A DNA stretch of 64,000 nucleotides from Streptomyces rapamycinicus NRRL 5491. GTDB lineage: Bacteria; Actinomycetota; Actinomycetes; Streptomycetales; Streptomycetaceae. The notes below the pieces were generated by a model that made no database searches, was not told the DNA's origin, and was given only the letters and a program-made list of their open reading frames with translations. The position numbers and the translations under genes were made by a program. Shown one piece after another: positions 24,402-39,400 of this stretch; position 1 is the first letter of the stretch, and each line of letters begins with the position of its first letter. Location: assembly GCF_024298965.1 (NCBI RefSeq), contig NZ_CP085193.1, positions 1,054,001 through 1,118,000 of the forward strand. Direction: 5' to 3'.

Positions 24402-27400
24402 TCACGACATGCCGAGCTCCTCGTCGAGGAAGTCGAAGATCTCGTCGTCGGTCGCCGACTCGAACTTCTCGGGGGCAGCGGCCTCGCTGTTCGTCGTCTG
24501 CCTCTGCTGCCCGGCGGTCAGCTTCGCGAGTATCTGCTCCAGGCGTGAGGTGAGGCGCGCCCTTGCGGCTTCGTCCGCCACCACCTCGGCGAAAGAGCTC
24601 TCCAGCTTCTCCAGCTCCGACAGGACCGGCAGCACCACCGATGTGTCCGGCTCTCCCGTGACGAGTTCCTCCGCCAGGTACCCGGCCAGCGCCCTGGCCG
24701 TGGTGTAGTCGAACAGCAGGGTGGCGGGCAGCCGGAGGCCGGTCACCGTGCCCAGCTGGTTGCGCAGTGCGACAGCGGTCAGCGAGTCGAAGCCGAGCTC
24801 GAGGAATCCACGGTCGGGGGCGATCATGCGAGGGCTGTCGTGGCCGAGCGCCATGGCCGCGTGCTCGGCCACCAGTTCCAGGAGCGCCTGCTGCCGTGCG
24901 GCGGGCTTCATCGAGCCGATACGGCGACGCAGCCCGGCGGAGCCGGCGCCGGAGTCGCTGGGGGACGTCTTCGCGGGGCCGCGCCGGGCCGTGGTCCGGA
25001 TGATGCCCCGCAGGAGCGCCGGGATGGGTCCGTCCTGGGCTCGCCACGCCGAGGCGTTGAGCCGTGCCGGGACGAGGGTGGCCGCGTCGATGCCGCACGC
25101 GGTGTCGAACAGGGCCAGCGCCTCCTCGGAGGCCATCGGGGTCACGCCCTCGCGGACGAGGCGCCGCATGTGGGCCTCGTCCAGCTTGCCGGTCATTCCG
25201 CTGCGCTCCTCCCACAGGCCCCAGGCCAGCGACTGGGCGGGAAGGCCCTCGGCCCGGCGCCGCTGCGCGAACGCGTCCAGGAAGGCGTTGGCGGCCGCGT
25301 AGTTGGCCTGGCCGGTGCCGCCCAGGGTCCCGGAGAGCGAGGAGAAGAGCACGAACGCGGACAGGTCGAGACCGGCGGTCAGCTCGTGCAGGTTGAGCAC
25401 CGCGTCGACCTTGGGCCGCAGCACACGGTCGACCCGCTCGGGGGTGAGGGCCTCGACGACGCCGTCGTCCAGCACGCCCGCGGTGTGGACCACGGCGGTG
25501 AGCGGGTGCTCGTCCGGCAGGGCGGCCAGGAGCGCGGCGAGGGCGTCGCGGTCGGCGGTGTCGCAGGCGGCGACCGTGGCGTCGGCGCCGAGGTCCGTCA
25601 GCTCCCTGCGCAGTTCGGCCGCGCCGTCCGCGGCGAGGCCGCGACGGCTGACCAGCACGAGGTGGCGGACGCCGTGCTCGGCGACGAGGTGCCGGGCGAC
25701 CAGGCCGCCGAGGCCGGACGCGGCTCCGGTGACCAGGACGGTGCCCCGCGGGTCCCGGGTGATGCCGGTGGTGGCCGTGGTCTCCTCGGTCGCCCCGCCG
25801 CGAGCCGGGACCCGGGCCAGCCGGCCGGCCAGGGCCTCGCCGTCGCGGACCACGATCTGCGGCTCGTCGGCGGTGAGCGCCACCGGGAGGATCCGGCGCG
25901 AGCCGTCCTGGTCGTCCAGGTCGGCCAGGACGAACCGGCCGGGGTTCTCGGACTGGGCCGAGCGCACCAGGCCCCAGATGGCCGCGGCGGCGGGGTCGGC
26001 CACATCGGTGTCGTCACCCGCGGCGATGGCTCCCCGGGTGAGGAACACCAGCCGGGAGGCGCCGAAGCGCTCGTCGGCCAGCCAGCCCTTCAGCAGGTCG
26101 AGGGCGCGGTGGCCGGCTTCCCGTACCGCGTCCGCCAGCTCCCGCGTCCGGCGGGTACGGGACACCTGTGCGGCCAGGACGACGTCGGGCGCGGTGGCGC
26201 CCGCGTCGATGGCCCCGGCCAGGGCCGCGAGGTCCGGGTAGGTGTCCACGGTGACATCGGCCGTCCCGAGGACGCCCGCCACCTCGGCCTGGTCGGGTCC
26301 GACAAGCGCCCAGCGCCCGGCCCCGATCGTCTCCGGGGCGCGGGAGGTGTCCGAGGCGGTCGGCACCCACTCGACCTGGTACAGCGACTCGTACGGCTGG
26401 GCCGAGTTCACCTGCTCCGGGGCCACGGGCCGCAGGACGAGGGAGTCCACCGAGGCGACGAGCGCACCGGAGGCGTCGGTGGCGTGCAGGGAGACCGTGT
26501 CCTCGCCGACGCTGCCGAGCCGTACGCGCAGCGCGGAGGTGCCGGCGGTGTGGAGGGTCACCCCGTTCCAGGAGAACGGAAGGGTGCTGCCGTCGGTGCC
26601 GGACGGCTTGAACGCCACGGTGTGCAGCGAGGCGTCGAGCAGTGCCGGGTGGAGACCGTACCGGGCGGCGTCGGCCTCCTGCGCCTCGGGCAGGTCGACC
26701 TCGGCGAAGATCTCGTCGCCACGGCGCCAGGCGGCCCGCAGCCCCTGGAACGCCGGGCCGTAGGCGAATCCGACGTCGGTGAACCGGTCGTAGAGGTCGG
26801 CCACGTCGATCGGCTCGGCGTCCTCGGGCGGCCACACGGCGAAGTCGGCGGCCACGGACTCCGGTGCCGTGGTGGCCGGGTCGCTGGTGAGCAGGCCGGT
26901 CGTGTGACGGGTCCAGGGGTCGTCCGGCTGGGCGTCCTCGGACCTGGAGTACAGGTTGAGCGAGCGGCCTCCGGACTCGTCCGGCTCGCCCACGGTGAGC
27001 TGGATCTGGACCGCGCCCCGTGCGGGCAGGACCAGCGGCATCTCGATGGTCAGCTCGTCCACCCGCTCGTAGCCCACCTGCTCGGCCGCGCGCAGGGCCA
27101 GTTCCACGAAGGCCGTGCCGGGGAAGAGGACGGTGTCCGCGAAGGCGTGGTCGGCCAGCCACGGCTGGGAGGAGACGGACAGACGGCCGGTGAACAGGTA
27201 GGAGTCGGTGTCGGCCAGGGCCACGGCGGCGCCGAGGAGCGGGTGGTCGGGCGAGTTCAGCCCGGCCGAGGTCACGTCTCCGCCGGCGGCCGGTGCCGCT
27301 TCGAGCCAGTAGCGCTGCCGCTGGAAGGCGTAGGTGGGCAGTTCCACCGGCCGGGCGCCGCGCCCGGCGAACACCGCGTCCCACGCCACCGTGATGCCGT

Positions 27401-30400
27401 GGACGTGGAGTTCGGCCAGCGCCGTGGTCAGCGCCTGGACCTCCGGGCGGTCCTTGCGCAGAGCGGGTACGAGGGCGGGCGCGGGCACGCCATCGGACTC
27501 GTCGGCCGTCAGGCAGTCCTGCGCCATCGCGGTGAGCACACCGTCCGGGCCCACCTCCACGAACGACGTCACGCCCAGCTTCTCCAGGGCCCGTACGCCG
27601 TCCGCGAACCGCACGGCCTCCCGCACATGGCGCACCCAGTACTCGGGCGAGCACACATCGTCCGTCTCCGCCGGCTTACCCGTGACGTTGGAGACGAGGG
27701 AGATGGCCGGCGGGGCGAACGACAGGCCCTCGACGACCTTCCGGAAGTCTCCGAGCACGCCGTCCATGCGCGGGGAGTGGAAGGCGTGGCTGACGCGCAG
27801 GCGGCGCGTCTTGCGGCCCTCGCGCTCCCACTGCCCGGCGATGTCCAGCACGGCGGCCCGGTCGCCCGCGATGACCACGGCGGTCGGGCCGTTGACCGCG
27901 GCGATGCTCACCTCGGCCTCACGCCCGGCCAGCGACGCGGCGATCTCCTCCTCGGGCGCCTGGACGGCCACCATCGCGCCGCCCTCGGGCAGCGCCTGCA
28001 TCAGCCGGCCACGGGCGGCCACCAGCGCGCACGCGTCCTCCAGGGTGAAAACGCCCGCCACGTGCGCGGCGGCGACCTCGCCGATGGAGTGGCCGATCAG
28101 CACATCCGGGGTGACACCCCAGTGCTCCAGCAGCCGGAACAGCGCCACTTCGATGGCGAAGAGGGCGGGCTGGGTGAACGCCGTCTGATCGAGCAGTTCG
28201 GCCTCCGCACTGCCCTCGGCCGCGAAGATCACCTCGGTCAGCGGACGGTCGAGCAGCATATCGAGATACGCGCACACCTCGTCCAGCGCCTGGGCGAACA
28301 CCGGGAAGGCGTCGTACAGCTCCCGGCCCATGCCCAGGCGCTGCGCACCCTGGCCGGAGAACAGGAACGCCGTCTTGTGCTCGGCCCGCGCCACGCCCTG
28401 GATCAGCGTGGCCGCGTTCCTGCCCTCCGCGAGCGCGCCGAGTCCGGACAGGAACTGAGCCGGCTCCTCGGCGACCACAACGGCCCGGTAGGGCAGGGCG
28501 GACCGGGTCGTCGCCAGCGAGTAGCCGATGTCGGTGACGTCACCGGCGTGCGCGGTACGGACGCTGTCGAACTCGCGCAGTCGCGCGGCCTGGGCGCTCA
28601 GCGCGTCGGCGCTGCCGCCGGAGAGCAGCCAGGGCACCACGGCGACGTCGGCCGCCGGGCCGGTCGCCCCTCCATCCGTTTCCGGCGACGGCGAGTCGAC
28701 GGGGTCGGCCGCCTCGATGATGGTGTGCGCGTTGGTGCCGCTGATCCCGAACGACGACACGGCCGCCCGGCGCGGGTGGTCCGTCTCCGGCCACGGGGTC
28801 GGCTCGTGCAGCAGGGACACGGCGCCGCTGGTCCAGTCGATATGCGGTGAGGGCTCGTCCGCGTAGAGCGTCTTCGGCAGCACGCCCTCGCGCATGGCCA
28901 TCACCATCTTGATGACACCCGCCACACCGGCGGCCGCCTGCGAATGGCCGATGTTGGACTTGATGGAGCCCAGCCACAGCGGCTGGTCCTCCGGCCGCCC
29001 CTGGCCGTACGTGGCCAGCAGCGCCTGCGCCTCGATCGGGTCACCCAGCGACGTACCCGTGCCATGGGCTTCGACCGCGTCCACGTCGGCGGCGGACAGA
29101 CCCGCGTTTTCGAGGGCCTTGCCGATCACGCGCTGCTGCGACGGGCCATTGGGCGCCGTCAGACCGTTGGAGGCGCCGTCCTGGTTGATCGCCGAACCCC
29201 GGACGACGGCCAGCACCTTGTGGCCCTTGCGCCGGGCGTCCGACAGCCGCTCCACCAGCAGCAGGCCCACACCCTCTGACCAGCCCGTGCCGTCGGCCTC
29301 GGCGGAGAACGCCTTGCAGCGTCCGTCCGGCGAGAGCACGCGCTGGGCGCTGAACTCGACGAACGTGCCCGGCGTGGCCATGATCGTCACACCGCCGGCC
29401 AGCGCCATGTCGCACTCGCCCTGACGCAGCGACTGCGCGGCCAGGTGGAGGGCGACCAGCGACGACGAGCACGCGGTGTCCACCGTCACGGCCGGGCCCT
29501 CGAAGCCGAAGGTGTAGGAGAGGCGGCCGGAGGCGACGCTCGACGCGCTGCCGAGTCCGAGATAGCCCTGCACACCGTCCGGCGCGCTGACGGCCCGCCC
29601 GCTGTAGTCCTGGTAGTTCGAGCCGATGAAGACACCCGCCTGGCTGCCGCGCAGCGCCGCCGGGTCGATACCGGCGCGCTCGAACGCCTCCCAGGACGTC
29701 TCCAGCAGCAGCCGCTGCTGGGGGTCCATGGCCAGGGCCTCGCGCCGCGAGATGCCGAAGAAGTCCGGGTCGAAGTCGGAGACGTTGTCCAGGAATCCGC
29801 CGGTGCGGGCGTAGGTCTTGCCCGGCTTGTCCGGGTCGGGGTCGTACAGCCCGTCGAGGTCCCAGCCACGGTCGTCGGGGAAGCCGGAGATCGTGTCGAC
29901 TCCGGCGTTCACGACGTCCCACAGCTGCTCGGGCGTCCGCACACCGCCCGGGAACCGGCAGCTCATCGCCACGATCGCGATGGGCTCGTCGAACGAGTCC
30001 GAGCGGGTCGGGGTGGTCTCGGCGACGCCGCCTTCCTCGGTGCCGAACATCTCGCCGTGCAGGAACCGCGCCAGGACCATGGGCGTCGGGTAGTCGAAGA
30101 CCAGGCTGACCGGCAGCCGCAGCCCGGTCGCCGCACCGATCCGATTGCGCAGCTCGACGGCGGTCAGCGAGTCGAAGCCGAGGTCCCGGAAGGCACGGTC
30201 CGAGGCGACCGCGTCCGCGCTGTCGTGCGCGAGGACGTCGGCGGCCTGGGCACGCACCAGGTCCCGCAGCGCCGCTTCGCGCTTCTCCCGGGGCATGGCT
30301 TCCAGCCGGTCGTGCAGTTCCGCCCGTCCGGGGTCGGCGCTGCCCGCCGTGGACTGCTTCTCCGTGGTGACGCTCCGCGCGTTCCGCAACTCGCGGAAGA

Positions 30401-33400
30401 GGGGAGTGTCGACGGCGTCCGCTTCGAAGCGTGTCCAGTCGATGTCCGCGACCGCGAGGAACGTCTCGTCGAGGTCCAACGCCTGCTGGAGCGCCGAAAT
30501 CGCCAGCTCGGGGGACATGGCCAGCATCCCCGATCGGGTCATCTGCTCGCCGACCTCGCCCGTCACCAGGCCGCCTCCGGCCCAGGCGCCCCAGGCGACG
30601 GAGGTGGCCGGAAGGCCGTCCGCGCGCCGCTGCGAGGCCAGCGCGTCGAGGTAGGCGTTGCCCGCCGCGTAGCTGCCCTGGCCCGGACCGCCGATGGTGC
30701 CCGCAGCCGAGGAGAACAGTACGAAGGCCGACAGATCCATCCCGGCGGTCAGCTCATGCAGATTGCGGACCGCGCCCACCTTCGGGCGCAACACACCGGC
30801 CGTCCGGGACACCGTCAGGGCGTCCAGGACGCCGTCGTCGAGCACACCGGCCGTGTGCACCACGGCGGTCAGCGGGAACTCCCGCGGGATGCCATTCAGC
30901 ACCGCGGCCAGCGCATCCCGGTCGGCCGCGTCACACGCCGCCACCGTCACCCGGGCGCCGAGCCCCTCCAGCTCCGCCTTCAGCTCGGCGGCGCCCTCGG
31001 CCTCCATGCCACGACGGCTCGTCAGCACCAGATGCTCAGCACCCGTACGCGCCAGCCACCGGGCCACATGGCCACCGAGCGCACCCGTACCACCGGTCAC
31101 CAGCACCGAACCGCTCGCACGCCACCCATCGGCGTCCGTGGCCTCCGGCGCCGAGGCCCGCACCAGCCGCTTGGCGAACACACCCGAGCCACGCACCGCG
31201 ACCTGGTCCTCGGTCTCCGCACCGGCCAGCACTCCGGCCACGCGGGCCATCGCCCGGCTGTCCATCGTCTCGGGCAGGTCCACGACGCCGCCCCAGCGCT
31301 GGGGGTACTCCGCCCCCACGATCCGGCCCAGGCCCCACACCATCGTCTGCACCGGGCTCACCAGCCGGTCGGAGCGCCCCACCGACACCGCGCCCCGGGT
31401 GCCGCACCACAGCGGAGCCACCACACCCGCGTCGCCCAGCCCCTGGACCAGGCCCACCGTCGCCGCCAGCCCGGCCGGGACGACCTCGAACGACTCATGC
31501 GCCGACTCGTCCAGCCCCAGCAGTGAGAGCACACCCGCCACGCCCGACGGCTCCACCGCCACGCCGTCCAGCGCCGCACGCAGCCGCTCCGTGATCGCCT
31601 CACGGCCATCCGCCGCTCCGACAACCACGCGAACCACATGCGCACCGCGCCCGGCCAGGCCATCCAGCACGGCGGCAACCAGGACATCGTCATCACAGGC
31701 TTCCGGGACGGCCACGAGCCAGGTGCCCGAGAGCGTCGTCTCGGACGCGGACGCCAGGGGCTTCCAGACCGCCTTGTAACGCCAGCCGTCCACCGTGTTC
31801 TGCTCACGCCGCTGACGACGCCAGGACGAGAGGGCCGGGAGCAACGCCGTCAGCGACGACTGCTGCGCCTCGTCCTCCACCTCCAACGTCCGCGCCAGCG
31901 CCTCCAGGTCCTCGCGCTCCACGGCCTCCCAGAACCGGGCGTCCACCGCGTCCGCGCTCAAGCCGTCACCGGAGGCCGCCGCCTCGGCGGCCGAGAGGGC
32001 GTCCAGCCAGTACCGCTGCCGCTGGAAGGCGTACGTCGGCAGGTCGACACGGTGAGTCCCCTGCCCGGCGAACACCTTCCGCCAGTCGACGCCGCCCCCG
32101 CTGACGTGAAGCTCGGCGGCGGAGGTCAGGAACCGCTCCGGGCCGCCCTCGTCGCGGCGCAGCGTGCCGATGACCACGGCCTGGGCCTCGGCGGCCTCCA
32201 CCGTCTGCTGAACGGGGAGGGTGAGCACGGGGTGCGGGCTCACCTCGATGAACACGCCGTGCCCGGTGCCGATCAGCGTCCGGGTGGTGGCCTCCAGCTC
32301 AACCGTCTGGCGCAGGTTGCGGTACCAGTACTCGGCGTCCAGACCGGCGGTGTCCACCAGCTCGCCGGACACCGTCGAGTAGAACGGCACCTCCGGCACG
32401 CGCGGCTCGAGGTCCGCCAGGACCTCCAGCAGCTCCTCCCGGATCGCCTCCACATGTGCCGAGTGCGAGGCGTAGTCCACCGGAACCCGGCGGACGCGGA
32501 TCTCCTCGCCCTCCAGCTGCGACACCATCTCGTCCAGCGCGCCCGGATCACCGGACACCACGACCGAGCCGGGCCCGTTGACCGCCGCGACGGATATTCC
32601 ACCGTCCCAGGCGGCAATACGGTCCTTGACCTGCTCGACCGGCAGCCCGACCGACACCATGCCGCCACGTCCGGCAAGACCGGCGGCGATGGCCTGCGAC
32701 CGCAGGGCCACCACCTTCGCGGCGTCCTGCAGCGAGAGCGCACCCGCGACACACGCCGCGGCGATCTCGCCCTGGCTGTGACCCATCACCGCATCGGGCT
32801 CCACGCCCACCGAACGCCACAGCTTCGCCAGCGACACCATCACCGCGAACAGCACCGGCTGAACGACATCCACCCGGTCAAAGCCCGGGGCGCCCTCCAC
32901 GCCACGCAGCACATCCGTCAACGACCAGTCCACATACGCCGACAGAGCCGTCTCACACTCGCCGATCGCCTCCGCGAACACCGGCGAGGACTCCAGCAGC
33001 CCCACACCCATACGAACCCACTGCGCCCCCTGGCCGGGGAACACGAACACCGAACGGCCGCGGACATCCGCCACACCACGCGTCACACCCGTGGCGGTCT
33101 CGTCCCCGGCCAACGCGCCCAACCGCTCCAGAAGCTCCTCACGATCGGCGCCCGTCACCACCCCACGGTGCTCGAACACCGACCGCGACGTCGCCAGCGA
33201 GAACGCCACATCGGCTGCGCTCAGCTCCGCACGCCCGGCCACGAACTCCCGCAGCCGCCCGGCCTGCGCCCGCAGGCCCTCCGGGGTACGGCCGGACAGC
33301 AGCCACGCCACCGGACCGCCGGCGGCCTCGGCCTCAGCGACCTCGGCCGCCTCGACCTCCGGAGCCTGCTCCAGCACGGCGTGCGCGTTCGTCCCGCTCA

Positions 33401-36400
33401 CGCCGAAGGACGACACGCCGGCGCGGCGCGGGTGCCCCGTCTCCGGCCAGGCCGTGGCCTCGGTGAGCAGCTCGATGTCGCCCGCCGTCCAGTCCACGTG
33501 CTGTGACGGCTCATCGATGTGCAGCGTCTGCGGCAGCACACCGTGGCGCATGGCCATCACCATCTTGATGACACCGGCCACACCGGCGGCCGCCTGCGAG
33601 TGGCCGATGTTGGACTTGATGGAGCCCAGCCACAGCGGCTGGTCCTCCGGCCGCCCCTGGCCGTACGTGGCCAGCAGCGCCTGCGCCTCGATCGGGTCAC
33701 CCAGCGACGTACCCGTGCCATGGGCTTCGACCGCGTCGACCTCGGCGCCCGACAGGCGGGCGGTCTCGAGCGCCGCGCGGATCACCCGCTGCTGCGACGG
33801 GCCGTTCGGCGCCGTCAGACCGTTGGACGCGCCGTCCTGGTTGACCGCCGAACCCCGGACGAGGGCCAGCACCTCGTGGCCCTTGCGCCGGGCGTCCGAC
33901 AGCCGCTCCACCAGCAGCAGCCCGACGCCCTCGGCGAATCCGAATCCGTCTGCGCGATTGCTGAACGCCTTGCACTTGCCGTCCGCGGACAGCGCCCGCT
34001 GCCGGCTGAAGTCCACCAGCCCGGCCTGTGTCGACATCACCGTCGCGCCACCGGCCAGCGCCATGTCGCACTCACCCTGGCGCAGCGCCTGGACCGCCAG
34101 GTGCAGCGCGACCAGCGACGAAGAGCACGCGGTGTCCACCGTCACGGCCGGGCCCTCGAGGCCCAGGGTGTAGGAGATCCGGCCGGAGGCCACGCTGCCC
34201 GCGCTGCCGGTGCCGAGGTAGCCCTCGAAGCCCTCGGGGGCGTTCCCCTGCAGACGGGCACCGTAGTCGTTGTAGACGACGCCGACGAAGACGCCGGTCC
34301 GGCTTCCCTTCGCCGTCTCGGGGTCGATACCGGCCCGCTCGAACGCCTCCCACGACGTCTCCAGCAGCAGCCGCTGCTGCGGGTCCATCGACAGCGCCTC
34401 GCGCGGCGAGATCCCGAAGAACGCCGGGTCGAACTGGTCCGCCTCGTAGAGGAAGCCACCGTTGCGGGCGTAGTACGTGCCCTCGCGGGCGGGGTCGGGG
34501 TCGTACGTCGACTCCAGGTCCCAGCCGCGGTTGGACGGGAGGGACGACGTGGCATCGGTGCCCGCCATCACCAGCTGCCACAGCTCCTCGGGCGTCCGCA
34601 CATCACCGGGGAAGCGGCAGCTCATGGCGACGATCGCGATCGGGTCGTCGTCCGTGCGTGCCGGGGCGCCGGAGGATCCGCCCACCGCCGGTGCCGCGAC
34701 GGCCGTGTCCCGCGCCCCGAGGATCTCCGAGCGCAGATGGCCCGCCAGTACGGTCGGATTCGGGTAGTCGAAGACGAGCGTGGCCGGGAGGCGCAGACCC
34801 GTTTCCGAGCTCAGACGGTTCCGCAGCTCCACGGCGGTGAGCGAGTCGAAGCCCAGTTCCTTGAAGGGCCGCCCCACCTCCACGCTGTCCGGCTTGCTGT
34901 GTCCCAGGGCGGCGGCCACCTGGACGCGGATCAGCTCTTCGAGCAGGAACTGCTCCTGGTCCGCCTCGGACATGCTGAGCAGTCGCCGCCGCAGCCGGGC
35001 GGCGATGTCGTCGCCGCCCGCGTCTCCGGCGCCCGCGACACGCCGGACCGTCATCCCCGGTACGACGTTGCGGAAGAGGGCGGGGAGTTCGGCACCCTGC
35101 GCGCGCAGCGCCGGGATGTCCAGCCGGAAGAGAACGGGGACCACCGCGTCCGAGACCAGAGCGGCGTCCAACAGCTCAAGCCCCTCGTCCGTGGCCAGTG
35201 GCACCACGCCCGAGCGGGATATTCGCTGGATGTCGTCCTCGCCGAGGTGTCCGGTCATGCCGCTGGCCTCGGCCCACAGCCCCCACGCCATCGACACACC
35301 CGGCAGCCCCTGAGCCCGGCGCCACGACGCCAGACCGTCCAGGAACACATTCGCCGCCGCATAGTTGCTCTGCCCCGCACCACCCAGCACACCAGCGGCC
35401 GAGGAGAACAGCACGAACGCCGACAGATCCAGCCCCGCGGTCAGCTCGTGCAGGTTCCAGGCAGCGTCCACCTTCGCCCGCAGCACCGGCTCGACCCGCT
35501 CACGCGTCAACGACGTCAGCAACCCGTCATCGAGCACACCCGCCGCATGCACCACACCACTCAAAGCGAAGCCGTCCGGCAGCCCCGACAGCACCCCGGC
35601 CAGAGCCTCACGATCGGCAGCGTCACACGCGGCGATCAGCACCTGGGCACCGGCCGCCTCCAACTCGGCCCGCAACTCCGCAGCGCCCTCAGCCTCCGCA
35701 CCACGACGGGAGAGCAGCACCAGCTTCTCCACCCCGTGCCGCGAGACCAGATGCCGGGACACCACGCCGCCCAGCACACCCGTGCCACCCGTCACCAGCA
35801 CGGCACCCGAGCCAAACCCACCCGACTCCGCCGTACCCGGTGACGGCACCCGGCCCAGACGCGGCACCCGCACCGCACCCGAGCGGACCGCCACCTGCTC
35901 CTCGCCCAGAGTCAGCACCCCGGGCAGCACACCCTCGACACCATCCACGTCATCGGTGTCCACCAACACCAGACGCCCAGGGTTCTCGGACTGGGCGGAC
36001 CGCAGCAGACCCCACACCGCGGACCCCGCCATATCCGCCACACCCGCCGCGCCATCGCCCGCGTCAACAGCACCGCGGGTCACCACCACCAGCCGCTCAC
36101 CCTCGCGGTCCGCATCCGCCAGCCACGCCTGCACCCGCTCCAAGACCTCAAGAACCCGTCCATACACCTCACCCACCACATCCGAGCCGGCGGAGACCAC
36201 CCGCATGACCTCAGTCCCCGGCGCCACCTCACCACCCGCCACGATCCCCGGCGTGTCCACCCACTCCAGCCGGAACAGCGCATCCCGCGCCGCCCCGCCC
36301 ACAGCGTTCAGCTGATCCGCGTCAACCGGCCGCAGCACCAGCGACTCAACCGACGCCACCCCACGCCCCGACTCGTCCCCCACCGACACCGACACCGCAT

Positions 36401-39400
36401 CCGACCCCGCACCCGCCGGAGCCAACCGCACCCGGAGCGAGGTCGCGCCCACCGCGTCCAGCGCGAACCCACGCCAGGAGAACGGCAGCAGGCTCCCCGA
36501 ACCACCCGCCAGCCCCTCACTCACACCCATCGCATGCAACGCGGCGTCAAACAACGCGGGATGCAGACCGAACTGCCCCGCCCGCTCCCGCTCCTCCTCC
36601 GGAAGCTCAACCTCGGCGAACACCTCACCCTCACGCCGCCACGCACGCCGCAGCCCCTGGAAAACCGGGCCATACTCCAACCCGTTCTCCGCGGCCCGCA
36701 CATACTCACCCGACACATCAACCAGCTCAGCCCCCGCCGGAGGCCACACACCGAAGTCGAACTGAGCCTCGGAGACGGACGCGGCCGAACCGAGCACGCC
36801 ATGGGCGTGGCGCACCCATGCCGCGCCCTCGCCGTCCGCTTCCTCCCGCGAGAACACGCTCACCTCGCGGAGGCCGGAGGCGTCCGCCTCGCCCACCTCG
36901 ACCTGAAGGTGCACCCCGCCCTTCTCGGGCAGGATCAGCGGCGCCTCCAGGATCAGTTCCTCAACCCGGCCACAGCCGACCTGGTCGCCCGCCCGTACCA
37001 CCAACTCGACGAACGCCGTCCCCGGCAGCAGCACGATCCCATGCACGGCGTGATCCGCCAGCCACCCATGCGTGGCCAGCGACAGCCGCCCGCTCAGCAG
37101 CACCCCGCCGCCACTCGCCATCGACACCACGGCACCCAGCAACGGGTGTCCCAGCGAGCCCAGCCCGACCGAACCCACATCGCCCACACCGGCGGGCGCG
37201 TCAAGCCAGAAGCGCTCGTGCTGGAAGGCATACGTCGGCAACTCAACGCGGCGGGCGTCGTGGCCGGCGAACACCTTCCGCCAGTCGACGCCGGCCCCGC
37301 TGACATGAAGCTCGGCGGCGGAGGTCAGGAATCGCTCAGGCCCGCCCTCGTCGCGCCGCAGCGTGCCGACGATCACGGCTCGCTGCTCGGCGGCCTCCAC
37401 GGTCTGCTGCACCGGCAGGGTCAACACCGGGTGCGGGCTCACCTCGACAAACACGGTGTGGCCATCGTCGAGCAGGGTGCGGGTGGTGGCCTCCAGCTCG
37501 ACCGTCTGCCGCAGGTTGCGGTACCAGTACTCCGCGTCCAGCCCAGCCGTGTCCACCAGCTCACCGGAGACCGTCGAGTAGAACGGCACCTCCGACGAAC
37601 GCGGTGCGATATCCGCCAGAACCCTCAGCAACTCCTCGCGGATCCCCTCCACATGCGCCGAATGCGAGGCATAGTCCACCGGAACCCGGCGAACCCGCAC
37701 CTCCTCACCCTCCAACTCCGCCACCATCTCGTCCAGCGCACCCGGATCACCCGACACCACGACCGAACCCGGACCGTTCACCGCCGCCACCGAAATCGCC
37801 CCACCCCACCGGGCAAGACGCTCCTCCACCCCCGCCACCGGCAACCCCACCGACACCATGCCACCACGACCGGCCAACCCCACCGCGATCGCCTGCGACC
37901 GCAACGCCACCACCTTCGCCGCGTCCTCCAACGACAACGCACCCGCCACACAGGCAGCCGCGATCTCACCCTGACTGTGACCCATCACCGCATCCGGCTC
38001 CACACCCACCGAACGCCACAACTTCGCCAACGACACCATCACCGCGAACAACACCGGCTGCACCACATCCACCCGGTCAAACCCCGGAGCACCCTCAACC
38101 CCACACAACACATCCGTCAACGACCAGTCCACATACGCCGACAGAGCCGACTCACACTCGCCGATCGCCTCCGCGAACACCGGCGAAGACTCCAGCAACC
38201 CCACCGCCATACCCACCCACTGCGCCCCCTGCCCCGGGAACACGAACACCGAACGGCCAGGCGTTTCGGCGTCCTTCCCGCACACCACACCGGGAAGCTC
38301 GGCGCCCTCGGCCACGGCCGTCAGGCGCTCGAGGAGTTCCTCACGGCCGGTCCCGGTCACGACGGCGCGCTGCTCGAACGCGTACCTGGTCGTGGCCAGC
38401 GAGAACGCCACATCGGCGGCGCCCAGCTCCGGACGCTCGGCCACGAACTCCCGCAGCCGTCCGGCCTGCGCCCGCAGCGCCGCGTCGGTCTTGCCCGAGA
38501 CCACCCACGCCACCGGGCCCGCGATACCCGCTCCACCACCGTCAGCGGACTCCTCGGCCTCAACCTCGGCCGGCTCGGCCTCCGGAGCCTGCTCCAGGAT
38601 CACATGCGCGTTCGTCCCGCTCACACCGAACGACGACACACCGGCCCTGCGCGGCTCACCCGTCTCCGGCCACGGCCTCGCCTCGGTCAGCAGCTCGACC
38701 TCGCCCTCCGACCAGTCCACGTGGCTCGACGGGGTGTCGACGTGCAGCGTCTTCGGCAGAACGCCGTGCCGCATCGCCATGACCATCTTGATGATGCCGG
38801 CGACCCCGGCAGCCGCCTGTGCGTGGCCGAGGTTCGACTTCAGCGAGCCCAGCCAGAGCGGCCGCCCCTCCGGCCGCTCCCGCCCGTACGTGGCCAGCAG
38901 CGCCTGGGCCTCGATCGGGTCGCCCAGTGTGGTACCCGTACCGTGTGCCTCGACCATGTCGATCTGGCCGGGCGTCAGCTCGCAGTTCTCCAGGGCCTGC
39001 CGGATGACGCGCCGCTGTGACGGGCCGTTGGGGGCCGTCAGACCGTTGCTCGCACCGTCCTGGTTCACGGCGGAGCCGCGTACCACCGCCAGGATCTGGT
39101 GCCCGTTGCGCCGGGCGTCGGACAGCCGCTCCACCAGCAGCACACCGATGCCCTCGGACCAGGTGGTGCCGTCGGCTCCGTCGGCGAACGCCTTGCAGCG
39201 GCCGTCGGCGGCCAGGCCGCGCTGGCGGCTGAAGGTGACGAAGCCCTTGGGGCTCACCATGACCGTCGCACCGCCGACCAGCGCCATGGAGCACTCGCCC
39301 TGGCGCAGCGCCTGCGCGGCCAGGTGCAGGGCGACCAGCGCCGAGGAACAGGCGGTGTCCACGGTCAGCGCGGGGCCTTCGAAGCCGAAGGTGTAGGAGA

